A stretch of DNA of 64,000 bases from Anopheles merus (GCF_017562075.2 NC_054082.1:20344927-20408926), one strand, 5' to 3'; positions 31,601 to 44,418 are shown, numbered from the stretch's first letter. Numbers and translations are program-made. Notes: generated by a model not told the origin, from the letters alone.

Positions 31601-33629
31601 AAGAAATTTGAAAAGAAATTTGTTTTTTTCTACATAATGTTTTATTATTTATTGCTATTGGCCAAAAGCTGTCCCATTCTGCACCGACTATACCAAATTG
31701 CAACAATTTCTCGCTGAAAATGTTATAAACATTTAATTATTTGTTGTTTATTTTTTCATTAAGTTGTATGGTTTATCTTTTAGACAGAGAACTATTATCA
31801 CAATTGCCCGCAATCGACAAAATCAATTCAAAATTTAAATACAAAACCATTGTATACCATTGTAAAATAACCTGCCATACATTTACATAGTGCACAAAGA
31901 GCAGTAGCATTGTATAGAATGTTAACAAATGTATCGAAAGCAATCCGCACCAAGCTTAGTCCGTGGTATTACACGTCACGGTCGTGATTGAAGCAACCCC
32001 CGCCGATTTCTAATTCTAGCTTCCAAAAGCGTCCGCCACACGTATGCGAAATTGGCCCCCGAAAGCTCACCGGAGCAGAATACATCCACCTACCACCAAA
32101 GAACATAAGAAAAAAAACCCACCCACCCACCCAATCTCGCCCCAAAACCATGCAGAGAAATCGTCTCGTAATCCAATGTCGTCCCGACAAACGAAGCACA
32201 AATAAAAGGTTTAAAATCAAAGAACAGCTTATTAATATGCATGGGAAAATTTTTCACTCAGCATCCAGTGCGCGAAGAAAATCCGCATGGGACACACACA
32301 AACACACAGTCGGACGTCGGCAAAACCTATCCTATCATGGCCATAGCTGCGCTTCAGCACGCTGGCAGACACACAGGGGACGGCGTCTCTGTTTCCGTTT
32401 CGGCGTGTTCGGTTTGCCGTGTTGAGCTGGTTTCGATTTTGGCCTTTCTCCCCATCGCGCCTAAGTTTACGGAGGGGGCAAAAAAAGATTGGATTCTCTG
32501 GTCATATGATGATACACCTTATGTATCTCGTAGAATCGTATGGATGTGTGGGTTTTTTTTGCCCATCCAACAGAGCCCTGGTTGTTGCCGGCCGTTGCCG
32601 AACGAACTGGGCGGAAATGGTCGAAATTCGTTTCTCACGCCAAAAAGAGCCACACGAACGTGGTACAGTGTAGGACTGTGTGTGTGCTTTTTTCTCCCTC
32701 CCCCTCCTCATTCCATGCCACAAAGGGTCTTGTTCTTCTCTGCCCAGTGCGTGAGCAAAATCTATCAGCATAGTGATTTCCATCTATTTACCCGTGGTGT
32801 CGTACTGCGTCTATCAACCTTGGTGTGGACCACTGCAACAACGCGCACAAGCACAATGGGCACGAGAATGTTGAGCAGCAGTAATCACCTTTTTGGGGGC
32901 GGCCGAATCTGAATCTGTGATTGAGTGTCTGACTTGATCGAATTGCGCAAGGTGTAGCCCACGCTGCCAACGATCACGAATGTGATGATGATGATGATGA
33001 TGATGATGCAGATAGCGTCACCCTAACGCAAACGACAGTGTGTTTGCCTGCGTGAATATGGCAAGCGCTTTCCATAAATTCTCCACCCAGCTAGACAGTG
33101 TTAGAGGTGTTAAGGCGAAGGAAATTATATTTCCATCTTGGCTGGCAGATCTATCCTCTCAACGCTGGAGCACGGGAACGAGCCTTCGGTTAGGGCAGGC
33201 GGCACGCGTAGGCAACACTCCGCTCGTGTGTGATTGGGATAAATTATCGGGCACCCGAAGCCCGAGCCCGGTGGTTCCATAAATTTTCCCCAAAACTAAT
33301 CGAAACGTTTCCCCGCATTTCGGATGCGGTGGCGTGTGTCTTTTCGGTCGTTCTTCGCTCGCAGTAACAAATCGTCCCGCCAGCAGCGGCAATACCCTGC
33401 TGAAATGTACTTTTCTGCACTCGGTGGAGTGTATCGTGCGGTTTAGGGGGACACACACAGCGGCACACAGAATCACAAAGAGAGTCATGCAACGTCTTCG
33501 AGCATTCGAGTTTGGCCCCTAATGGTGCAGCTCCTGTTTGCAGTGTTGCATTCGAGTTTTGTGCACGACAAAAGCGGGCGTCCAGGAGGCGTCCACGCAT
33601 TCCTGCCAAACCCGTTCGTCGCTTATTGC

Positions 33630-33660
<31 letters not shown>

Positions 33661-35064
33661 ACTGCACCGGGACTATTAATCATCTTTTTCCTTCGCCGCA
33701 CGTACCAGACGGAAGTGGAAATGCATCGTTTCGCGGAAAACTTTTTTCCTCTCCCTATTGGCTGTGGTGCGGTGGCTGTTGACTGCTTTTTCTTTCGCTT
33801 TCATTCACCACAAAGAATGCACAACACAGCGAGAGGATGGAACATGTGGAGGAAAGAGAAGCACGCGCGCCGAAAAATGCCAATGGATAAGGAAAATAAA
33901 AGCACCGGACGCCGTTTTCCCACCACACTAAACTGCAGCCTGCACGAACGGGGAGGGCGAGTGGGGGGCTTTGAATCGCACGATTGGGAGAATGAAAAGC
34001 ACTGCACACGACGTCACCTTTGGCGTGCGAAAAGCGAAAGCGGTAGTGGAAGACTGAAGAAAACAAAATAGCACACGCCAACACGCCAAAACGATCTCGC
34101 CCAGTGGTTTCCGCCAGTGATGGTGGGTGGTTGCTGGCCGCTCTCCCGGGCGTGTATAAAGTTTCTTTCTTGCAAGGATGCAGCGGCGGGAGTGCACACA
34201 AGGACACACAGAACCGCACTAATACAGACACTCACACTATCACGTGGGATGAACAAACTGGCAGCTCTGTGTGTCCCCCCCCCCCCTCACACACGCTTGC
34301 TTAACGTGTGGTCCTCGCTCGAACCCTCCCGTGTGACAATGGGCGCAAAAGCACGCAACACCAAAGTTTTGCCGTCCTGCACTCCGTGGGAAGGATTTGT
34401 GCGGTGTCGGTGCGCGAGAAGCGGACGGAAAGTTTGTTTGGTTCGCGGTGCGGTTTTGCGAATGCACTTCCCTGGTTTGCCACGGAGGAATTGCAGCCAT
34501 TGGGAGGGGGGGGGGGAAAGGGGGTGATGATGGTTCGGTGCATGCGGTGCGGTGCAAAAGTTATCCCATTTCGCAGGGTGGCATATGTGTGAGGGCGAGC
34601 GTGTGTGAGTAGAGAATGGGCCGACAGCTTAAATGGAAATCGGAAGCATACCCACGGGAAGCTTTGGAGTTGTATTAAAATTTTCCCACTTTGACGTTTT
34701 ATTTCCATTCATGCTAGCTCTCTCCCTCTCTCTTTCTTTTTGGTCTTGGTGCTGGTTCTCTTCCGGAAGGTAAAGTTATTTTTATCTGTCAGGATTTCGA
34801 TCGTATTTGTAACTGTCACAAAGTGCTGGCGGGAAGGAGAGTTATTTTGCCACTTTTAGCCCGTGCTAAGTTCCGATCCGAGGAGGCAAAGCTGTTTGAT
34901 TTCTTTATGCGTTTTTTTTTGCGGAGTGGGCAGTTGCTTTTGTTGTGGATCCCTGTAGCCGTCTTCACCGTGTGTGTGTGGTTGTATGAATCAGGGTGTT
35001 ATTTTATTTAAGAGGAGTATTTTCTAATAAGGTCAATTTCATGATCAACTAATTACAAGGATTT
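28637..35064. other. Non-coding stretch with an AT-rich block near 30.8-31.9 kb
   Basis: The block from about 30780 to 31970 is clearly AT-rich with no definable repeat ends. The remainder is balanced and carries short CA and GAT runs. A CTGTCAG acceptor-like site at about 34794 opens a 72-codon frame ending at 35011 but lacks a credible donor. Confidence 0.4.
32984..33008. repeat. (GAT)8 microsatellite
   Basis: Eight GAT units in perfect tandem, plus one base. Confidence 0.9.
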
Positions 35065-35286
35065 TACAAGGTTTTCCAGGAGTTCTCATAGCTGTGGGAC
35101 ACTTTATCGACTTCTTCTAGCATGAAATGAACTTAATTTAAAAGGAATAGAAATCTATAGCACTTTTGTTGGACAAATCCAACAGGAATTTTCAATCCAA
35201 TTTCCATCATATGAAGTTCACTTCTCATAAGAAAGAATCAAATAAATGTTCCACAGCTATGGGAATTCCCCCTGGAAAACACTGTA
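35065..35286. mobile_element. TA-flanked MITE, family A, copy 2 (diverged)
   Basis: Ends are TA-CAAGGTTTTCC and GGAAAACACTG-TA. Inverted arms share CTCATAGCTGTGGGACACTT with the complement of the right arm (CCCATAGCTGTGGAACA). The centre has GTTGGACAAATCCAAC, itself palindromic, also present in degenerate form in the copy at 5969-6216. Shorter than that copy (222 versus 248 bp) and with decayed termini, so older or partly deleted. Confidence 0.75.
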
Positions 35287-35572
35287 GCAATTGCTTCTCA
35301 AGAAACCTCTTTACAAGGAATCTTTTAATATAATATACGTGAATATTTGTTTGCTGTTAGTTTTACTTCATAAATTTGTATTTATTTTTACATTTAAGCT
35401 ACACATTCTTTATCGAATTGAATGCCCTTGGGGTCAACTATAATACCAGTTTCATTATTCAATCCATAATTATATCAAAACTAAAATGTTATATATTATT
35501 GTTATTTTTTTACGGCTGTTATGAGGTTTAAACTTTTACTGCTGTTCTGATGACGAATGTTTACCTATAAAA

Positions 35573-36032
35573 TACAGGGTTTTCGAGGATTATATAGACA
35601 TGTTCAGCGAGTTGTAGATTCGTTCAGGCATATAATAGACTCTTTCAGCGAGATATAGAATTATTCGGAAGTAGGCATTGACATGTTCATCGATTCTGTA
35701 GTGCTGTCATTTGTTTTGCTTCCACCCTGTGCCGTATCGTTTAATTTTTCATTCTTAAATGTCCTAAAAGTAGCAAATAATCATTCCCCAAGCTGTTTAA
35801 TACAAGAATTAGTTGAAACAGACATATTTTTTCGAAAACCGTTTATTTACCTTCTGATGAGAATGATCCAAGCTGCAGTCCAAGAGTTACGAAAGTGACA
35901 GCTCTACAGTATAACCGAACATGTCAACGCCTACTTCCGAATAATTCTATATCTCGGTGAAAGAATCTATTGTATGGCTGAACAAAACTACAACTCGCTG
36001 AACATGTCTGTATAATCCTCGAAACCCCTGTA
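35573..36032. mobile_element. 460-bp TA-MITE with about 113-bp arms of 21-bp-spaced motifs
   Basis: Begins TA-CAGGGTTTTCGAGGATTA and ends TAATCCTCGAAACCCCTG-TA. The two arms (about 35575-35690 and 35915-36030) pair with only scattered mismatches. Within each arm the motif TAGA, four bases, TTCAGCGA recurs about every 20-22 bp, five or six times, becoming degenerate inward. The loop contains a 71-codon open frame (35683-35898) with no recognisable domain, so I treat it as non-coding. TA duplication suggests Tc1/mariner mobilisation. Confidence 0.85.
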
Positions 36033-39000
36033 TAAAGCTTTACTAAAGGTTGTTTTCAATTTGCTATGGAAAACAATATGAAAACTGTTTGCAGTAAACA
36101 CTACACTTGCACTACAAACCAAAGATTGTTAGCAATCGTAAAATGTTAAGTGAAATACTCCTCTTTCTATTAATTTGATACCACCTTTTTTTTCATTGAT
36201 TCGTCTGCACGCCTCCCAATGTGTAGACGGTACCAGCTCATCTTATCCCAAAACATCATTTCGTTTGTATTTCGGTAGCGTGCAGCCGTTTGCGCCCAAA
36301 CGTGCCAGATACTATCCGATCATAATGGAAGCGCCCGTCACAGAGCAAGGAAGAGGGAGAGAATGAAAGAGAGAAAGACAGACAGAGACCGGACGAGTGA
36401 TGAATAAAATAAACAGCTAAAATAAGCAGTGCAAGAATATCCTGCAAACGATAACAGCTTTTCATCATCAAACTGAACCAGCTGAATAAGGGACGGAACC
36501 TTTTGGCAGCATGAAACCTGGTCTGAAACAGTACTGCTGCTGCTGCTGCTGCTGCTTTAGGGAAGGCGATCTGTGAGCGAAAAACTTGAAATAATGAAAA
36601 ACGATGTTCGGGTTCGCCTTGGGCGTTTTTTTCTCGATTCTGTGCTTCTGTGCCCATCCCGATGGCACGGGCGTACGCGAGGCAACGCGGCAACAGCAGC
36701 AGCAACGACGAGCTTTCGTTAACTGGACATGGCATAACCGTTGAGTGGGAAAGATGTTTCTTGAATGGAATGGGGGGAAAAAATTGAGTAAAACATTCAC
36801 CCACCACCCTTCACACAAAAGCGTAGCAGACCGAACACTTTCACCCCCGAGAACGTGGCCGAGATTGTCCGTCCGGTTTATTGTGGTGGAAAGGGAAACG
36901 TTTCCCACTGCTTTTCGAGTCGGCTCCGTGCTCCTTTGCCTTCAGCAAACGCTTTTGATAGTTCCGTTTGTACCGATTTTTCGACAGCCGACTGATACTG
37001 TGCGCATTGTGTTAAAAAATAAAACCAAGCACGGCAAAAGACGAAAAGGCCAGGCGTTCCCGTTAAGCCAAAACCTGGCAACACAAGCCACGACAGTAAG
37101 CAGCAGCGCCGCTGAATGCGCGGCGATGAATGGGAAAGAAATTTTATTGTTTTTCCGGCGAAACGCTGGAAAAGCATCCGTCATTGTTCTGTTTTGTGGT
37201 GTGTTTTTTTTCTTCTCTTGCTGATTGTGAGTGTTTGCAAAAAAAAAAAAAATAAGCCCATTCTGGGTTTGGCATGCCGTTTTCCTTTTGTTCTGTGCTG
37301 CGTATGCCGCAAAATGAGCGTGTACCGGGGGTTTTTCGGTAATTTAAACGAAACTTGCGCCGGCCCAAGTGTACAGCTTTGTGAATGAACTCCCTCCATC
37401 GAGGGTAGCATCATTTGCAGCTGGCTGAGCTTAATTTTCATTCACTTTCACAGGTTTTTTTTTTCTTGTTTTGTTTCGGAAATATGATGAGCCAAAATCA
37501 ATTATGATTTGTTGTTTGGATAAAAGGATACAAAAATAGCTGAAATATTTCAAAAAAAAATGTTGATTGTAAATATCTTTCCAACCTTCTGCTCACGATT
37601 GCCAATTCACTTTCTTTTCCAAACACACTTCGCTAGCAATCTTCTCTTAGCCTTAGCTCATGATTCTTGAGCCAGCCCTGTTCTACTGCACCGCTTTCTA
37701 CCGAGCGATTTGCTTCGGCGCTTCGGCGTAACATAAATAAACCTAATGAGCGGAAAAGGAAAGAAACCCCGAGCAAAGGGACACCACTAAACAAGGCATT
37801 CAAGTTAACGGCATTTTGCATTTTCTTGCTCGTTTTTCCATTCCTGCCACGATTATGCAAATTTGCCTGCTGCTCCAATGTTGCTCCACCGTCCAGCAGC
37901 ACCCTAAGCAGCAGTGGGGCTGAATTAGCAATCGGAAGGCGCAATGCTACGCAGGAAAGCTGTGGCAGGGTAAGGCAAACCCCGGCACAGCACACAATGT
38001 AGAAGTAAATAGACGAAAAGGAACTACCGACTCCTTGGACACACTTAGTGAACTTCCGATTGTGAGCTTCCGATAGATTGTAATTAATTAGCAAAAGTCT
38101 CCGTGTGTGTGTGTCTGTGTGTGCGGCAACGAGGGAAAAGGTCACCTGTTTAAATTGCTACTGCCCGACAGTAGATGGAAGAAGAAAAAAAAAACCGCAT
38201 TCGGATGGATGGTTTTGCAGGTTGCGCCAATTGAACAACAACAACGACAACAGAAACTGCCTCCATCGCCGGCCGTACCGGATGCAAATGAGTTTGTGTC
38301 CGCTGGCACAGTGGTTAAGTAAACCGGAACCGGTTGGCCGCCAAGACGCGAGCAAGACAGACAGACAAACAGACAGACGGACAGTTGGTCCCCTGGTTTT
38401 TACTCAACCGTCCACATTGCTGCCCACCAAGCCATCAGCGGCACCGCGTGTGGGGTGGAAGTTGCCGTGATTGCGTTCATCGAGGCAAGAAATTACAATA
38501 ATTTCTATTTAAAAAGTGGCCCCTTTTTTTTCGCTTCACTGGCACAGGTGGCTAGCATTAGCAAAGCAGGAACTGTACATTCAATTTCAGAGATGGAGAC
38601 GGATTGTGTGTGAGTGTGTGTGTGTGTGTGGGATTCTTTTTTTTCCACACCACCTGTTTGCATAATTTAAAACTTTAATCAAAAGAAACCGTGCCATCGT
38701 TTACCATTGCTTTGATGAATTGATGCAGGAAAGTGTGCGTTAAATAGAGCCTTTTTTTCGTGACACAAAGATAGTTAGCTTAATTTAATTAAAAATACAT
38801 CAATTCACAGACGAAATGATTGATTTTTATTAAATACAGATAAAAAACAAGACAATACAATTCAAGCAAGTTTACTTACTCCTACCGTGCTGCAAAATTT
38901 CAGTTTGAAAATGTTTGGAAATTACAACCTTTGCGGGCATTACCTTGCTTCTTAAACATGGCCTTTGAAATCCCCATTTCTTTCATGTAATTCCTTGCCT

Positions 39001-40373
39001 TTTCGCAGCACACCTGTATCGCGACTGCCATTTGCTGTACTATGCTGCTTTTTCGCAATATCCTTTACATGGAAAATCTTGGCTCAGCGGAATTTGTTAT
39101 TTTCACACTCTTTACCTCTCTCCTTCTCTCTCCTTCACACACAACCAGTACATTCCATCCTATCTCTTTTCCTCATTACAGTTTCCTTGCACTGGCTTGT
39201 ATGTCTGTTCCTTTCTTCTTCCCGCACACATTCACCCCGGACACAATTGATATGTTCGTGTAGATATGTAAGGAATTTCGAAATTGATTCAATAAAGTGC
39301 CGCGCAACGTTGTTGCCGGGTGGAAATGAACATTTGCATGAAAGCTCAATAAAAATTCCGCGCACTTGGCCCGTACATATATATATACACGCTGCAGGAG
39401 CCGGAGCGCCGCGGCGCCCACGACGTGGAATCCGTTCTGCTTCTGCTTTCTTTCCCTTCTTTGCTTTCCGTCTGCTCAACGGCTTTCGAAACGGCTGTTG
39501 GTTGCTGTTTTTTTCTCACCCCCCCCCCCCCCTTTCGGGCAAGGTTTTGGCGGGGATGAGGGTTTTGAGCAGAACACCCAACATCCAGCATCCGGCATCG
39601 GTGGTTGTAGGAGTTACATTTTTCAAGGTTACTTTTTGGCGCACGCCGGTCGCGAAATGAACTGGAAAAAAATGTGCGTAAAGGTGCGCGTTTAAATGTG
39701 TAGGTAAACTAAGCGCGCCTGTTAAATGGAGCGAAACAGATTGTCAAATGAAGATGTGTGAGGCGGTTTGTGGGGTGAGAAATGTGTGAAGGGAAGGTAT
39801 GGTTTTAGCCATTGCGGTGCGCTGGTAAATATGTTGCAGGTATTTGGTTCACAAACTGGTTTTACGCGCTAACAAGCATTGAAATGGAATTTACTTAACC
39901 GATGGAGAGAAAAAAAAAACGATCTATAGTCTCTAGTTTACGTATTGGGTGAACAAAAAATGGCAAATATCCTGTATGAATGTTGAACCCAAAATATAAA
40001 TTCAAAGTGGATGTTTGAAACAGTTTTATATCGCGCAAAATAAGATGTACAAATAACAAAAAAGATAAACCATTTCCCCACCAGTCTGCACCAACCGCAA
40101 CAGTCTGTCTGTCAAGCGATCTGCTTTTGACATACCAATAAGACTCGATTGACTGCAGCAGATACAAAACTTTTCACATTAGACGAACACGAGCGTACAA
40201 TTTCGGCTGGTTTCTCCTCAATGTGCTTGTCAGAATGTAATGCGCTGCCAACGCTGCCACTGACTCGTCGGTGGAAACAATGTACGAAGGCAAAAGTTTA
40301 ATTGCTACAGATTGTAGAGGAAGAAAAAGGAAAAATATAAATACTGTTTTGTGCTGTATGCTTGGAAGCATGA
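36033..40373. other. Non-coding stretch, AT-rich at about 38.5-38.9 kb
   Basis: Mostly balanced sequence with TGC, CAGA and poly-C tracts. Two acceptor-like sites (TTTTCGCAG ending 39008; CTCATTACAG ending 39180) are not followed by usable donors, so no exon is called. CAGA-type units occupy about 38352-38384. Confidence 0.4.
36534..36556. repeat. (CTG)n microsatellite
   Basis: About seven and a half CTG units without interruption. Confidence 0.9.
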
Positions 40374-40422
40374 GGATCATTACATAGAGTTTTTTTTATT
40401 TTCCATCTCGTTTCAGGTATGA
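40374..40422 (+). promoter_or_regulatory. Candidate second recursive splice site
   Basis: A pyrimidine tract (TTTTTTTTATTTTCCATCTC) is followed by GTTTCAG ending at 40416 and immediately by GTATGA. The arrangement matches the ratchet-point design, but the donor half is weaker than GTAAGT: GTATG is acceptable and the sixth base is poor. It lies on the same strand as both exons. Alternatively, GTATGAAC may start a short exon: a possible GTAATA donor follows 31 bp later, which would leave an out-of-phase product and so fits the short-lived exon seen at some recursive sites. Confidence 0.4.
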
Positions 40423-40873
40423 ACAGTGAAGCCTCTCGCTTCTCTCGGTAATATTTCCTATACCATACGACTTCCAATAAGGATCAGAATTGAAGGGCTT
40501 TTATTAAAGTGAGTAGCTCAAACAGTACAGATTAAATGGCTTGAAATATGTTTAGAAAATGGCGCATCCTTCATCGCACTGTTTTGAAAATGATTCCATT
40601 TTCCACTGCGAACAAACGTTTCCCGAGACCCTTGAGTGTGCTCGACGCCGGCACCGGCATCATCATCATCATCATCGATCTGGTGCAAAAATTCTAATTT
40701 TTGTTTCCTCAACAATTCAGCGGCCAGCCAACATGGGCAAGAGGGAAAAACAGTGTCCCGTTCGTGCGTTCCGGTTTGCCGGCAGTTTCAACCGGCCGGC
40801 CAGCAACTCTTCCAAACGCTCCCATCTCCCCACCACACTCCTGCTAAACTGGCCCGCGCGAGCTATGGCATGA

Positions 40874-40896
40874 AACTAATTACCTTCTAATTAGTT
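40874..40896. promoter_or_regulatory. Palindromic pair of homeodomain-type sites
   Basis: AACTAATTA and TAATTAGTT are perfect 9-bp inverted repeats separated by CCTTC. Each half contains the ATTA/TAAT core bound by homeodomains, and the P-like spacing could suit paired-class dimers or two adjacent proteins. There is no direct evidence of function; such sites also arise by chance. Confidence 0.3.
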
Positions 40897-41000
40897 GGGT
40901 TCCCCCCAATATCTTTCCCAACAAATCCCGCCGCCCTGCAGAATCATACCACGCGGTACCGGAAAATGCCATTCATTACGGAAAACGGAAACGCATCTTT

Positions 41001-41034
41001 TCGTCGCTCGTTCGCTCGTTCGCTCGCTCGCTCG
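41001..41034. repeat. (TCGC/TCGT)n tetranucleotide repeat
   Basis: About eight tetranucleotide units alternating between TCGC and TCGT. It encodes the Arg-Ala-Ser-Glu periodicity seen in minus-strand frames. Confidence 0.85.
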
Positions 41035-41390
41035 ATTCTCCGATGATAAATGAAAAGCAATCCACTCGAGCATCCAGCATCGGTGCGGTGCCTGCCCATT
41101 TTCGTATCAAAACCAACACCGGCTGATGGGGCACCGGAACGGCGGGCGTTTTTGCCTGGGAGGGTGGGGCCTTGACGCAAGGTAACGCAAACACTCGTCG
41201 AGTGTCGCCGCCGTTTTCTTTGCGATTGCCATTCCAAACAGTTGCGGGCAGTTCTGCAGTTGAGCTGCCGACGCGAAAGGGGTTTAAATGGTATTTTCCT
41301 TCTGCGCCCCAAAGCAAGCAAGAAGGCTTAAGAATAGCGTTTTGTTGTTTGAGGCGGCTGGAAGAAACTCTACGGAGACGGTGGGTTAAG

Positions 41391-41420
41391 CAGCAGCAGC
41401 AGCAGCAGCAGCACACACAC
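41391..41420. repeat. (CAG)7(CA)n compound microsatellite
   Basis: Seven CAG units merge directly into a short CA run. Confidence 0.88.
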
Positions 41421-42283
41421 CTGAGGTAGTGTTTAATTTTCTGAAGTGCTTTGTGACCTTGTTTTTGTCTCTTTGTGCCTTGTGGCACTCCATTTCGGTG
41501 CAGCTTGTGCTCCAAAAAGCACCGGGGCACAGTTTCATCCTCCGGACTGCTGCTATCAGGGGTAGGTAAGGATTCTTATCGCCCTTGCTATATTTTTCTT
41601 GCTGTTTTGCGTTTTTGTGGGGATGAGCTGGTTGGCCCAAAGCCTTGATGAGATGTGCTGCAGGAAACTCATCAGCTGCAGACACGGTGTGCGTTTGTTC
41701 GGTGGGAAGATAGTTCGAGTGTTTTGTTTCCCTGCCACCTCACCCCCAACCACTCCAAATGTGTTCTTTGTTCGCTTTCACCATTGTACAGCAGATGTTT
41801 AATGCTGCGATGAGAGATGACCACTCCATTGTGATTAATAATCATACCCGTGCAATGGTCACGCTCGAGTATTAGCAGTGCTGCTTGCGTTGGCGAGCAA
41901 ATGTCCAGCTTCCAGTTTGCAAATGACGATGGGAACGGGCAGGGGGTTGGGAAACGTTTCCCAAAGTCATTCGTCACCATTGTACCACCGTCCGCAAAAG
42001 TGGCTGTGCAAATGATGGGATGAAGCTGGGAAGACAACAACAGTGGTAGTAACAATTTGTTATATGTGAAATATGTTGCAAATAACAAACAGTTTTTCTG
42101 TAACAATAAATGAACGTTGGTATTTTTCCACATTTGGTGTAAAGCATTTTGGAGATAAAATGGTTTAGACAGCTTTTAATTGCATTGCACCTGCTTAAGG
42201 GTGTAGTTATTAAATATTATTTTAAAATAAAAGAACAAATAGCCTATTTTGACTAGTTTAAACCATTCTTGTAGATACTACAT

Positions 42284-42532
42284 TACAGGGTTTCCCACGA
42301 TTTATTGGTCAGTTCCCATGATTTTTTGGTGCGTTCCCACGATTTTTTGGTCGTATCCCATAGATTTTTGGTTCGTTCCCATAATTTATTGGTATTTTCC
42401 GATTGGATATCAATACAATTGGACCAAAAAATTCTGGGAAACGACCAAAAAATCGTGGGAACGCATCAACAAAATATGGGAACCCACCAAAAATTGATGG
42501 GAACCGACCAATAAATCGTGGGAAACCCTGTA
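42284..42532. mobile_element. 249-bp palindromic TA-MITE built of 21-bp units, copy 2
   Basis: Same orientation, length and structure as the copy at 14546-14794: TA-CAGGGTTTCCC at the left, GGGAAACCCTG-TA at the right, five 21-bp units per arm. By direct reading the only difference is GCATCAAC here against GCACCAAC there. Near-identity while flanks share nothing points to recent independent insertions from one source, or to gene conversion. No coding capacity. Confidence 0.9.
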
Positions 42533-43742
42533 AAGGCTTTGTAAATTATGTGCTGCTAGTAAATTATTTAATTTTTCTTCAAAATTATTCCAATTGCTGC
42601 TGCCTGCTGCAACAAAACGTAATACAAAGTTTCTCATGGACAAGCTAGCCCTTGTTAGGTCATCTTATCAAGGTTTGTTGAAGGATGCACTTCTTATTTT
42701 TTAAACCAATGACCAAGCAACATATTCATACTGTACCACGATCGAGTAAGGAATTAACTCATCCGTTACACCAATATCTCTTTACTGCACTGATTGCGTT
42801 GGTCGTATTACTAGAATTTTTCGGTACATCTACACCATCATCAATTACGATACATTTTAATCATGTAACATTGCTTCAATGTTCCCCTTGCAAAAGGTTG
42901 CGGAGCTCAAAACCCTCGTATATCAAACGATTCAATATCGAACGCCGTACACGACTTGGATAATACTTGTACCACTTCTCGAGACAGCAATTAATTGGTT
43001 TCCCATCGCTATTGAACGGGACATTATTTGTCGTATCGAGCAACCGAACTCAAGCTGTTTGCCCTTTTGCAACCATTTCCCACCGAAGCGCAGGTACACC
43101 GAATGCAATCGCATACCGATGGCAGTAATCTTGCCGGAATTGATTGCAGTAAATCACAATTATCCGATTTACCGGGACTAATGTACATTGGCAGTGCTGG
43201 TTCCCGCAAGCTTGTTTGAGGGGGAATCTTTTTTCTTTTTGTTTTGTTAGTTGCATTCCTTGTTTCGTTTCCAAATCCGCTGATGGAGATCCTCACATGA
43301 TCGACCGGGAATGTAGTTTGTGAGTTGGGGAACAAAACATAAAAATCGACCTCCACAATTTGCACATTTCAACCGTTTATTTGGTGGATTTATAGGGCAC
43401 CGATTTTTTGTGTGGCTTTTTGTGCCACTATCACAAGCACGCTGCATGCATTTTCCAACGTTCCCTTTTATCCACATTACCCTGTAGCGGAATGTACTTC
43501 GCTGCAGAACCGACGAATGGCAATTGGGCGCGCTGTAACCCGCTATCAATTTGTGTTTTGTGTTGCTTAACTTTTCAGTTTATCTGTCCGACGTATCTAA
43601 TATTTCACATCAAAGACCGTTGTAAATGTAGCACAAGCTTACACTTTACCATCGGTTCACGTTCTTTGTTCGATGGCAAAAACCCGAAACAAACAAACGA
43701 AAGGCAAGGGAATTTGCATCAACAAAGGGGAAACAAGGGAAG

Positions 43743-43751
43743 AAGAGAGAT

Positions 43752-43828
<77 letters not shown>

Positions 43829-43829
43829 C
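43743..43829. repeat. (GA)n microsatellite
   Basis: About 85 bp of GA with a GAAGAG interruption in the middle and GCGAGAGCG at the end. Confidence 0.93.
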
Positions 43830-44371
43830 GAAAAATAGCGCAAGACTTCATGATGTATGTAAGCCTTAAATCCGGGTACGAACGTATTACTTCTATCATT
43901 TCCAACTCATCAAACAGCAACTTTTGTCGAGAAAGGCACCATTGCTCGGTGGCCCGCTGGCCTCAACAAACCCCCCCTCAATCCGATGTCGATGGACACC
44001 GAGCAAATCGATTGATTAAGTGCGAATATCTTCCGGCTCAAATCAAACGTTCGTCGACCGACAGTTGGGTTGCCGTTTTTGTTTCCTTTGCTTGCAGCGT
44101 ACTGGTGGTCCATGCCAGTTTATGTTACCCTGCACAAACACAAACGCTGTATACATTACTGGCGTGAAGGGAAAGAAAGCAGAAGCACCCAACCTTCTCG
44201 GGCTCGGAATGGCACTACGTTAGGGCAGAAAGTTTATCTTGCCGTTTGGGGGAGGTTTTTTTGGAAGCCGTATCCCGGAAATCGAAACACTAATCCCATT
44301 GCCAAAGCCTATTTACTCGCTTGGGTAGGGCCCCGATGTCCCGGTGTTTGTCTAGCGAAGGAAGATGGAAA

Positions 44372-44415
<44 letters not shown>
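44372..44415. repeat. (AC)22 microsatellite
   Basis: Uninterrupted AC run of 44 bp. It produces a His-Thr stretch in plus-strand frames. Confidence 0.93.

Positions 44416-44418
<3 letters not shown>

Larger units (their letters stand above)
40897..42283. other. Non-coding stretch
   Basis: Contains TCGC/TCGT units at 41001-41034 and a CAG-to-CA compound tract at 41391-41420. A minus-strand frame (41672-42133) has no recognisable domain. A GTAGG-TAAGG motif near 41570 lacks a pyrimidine tract. Confidence 0.4.
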
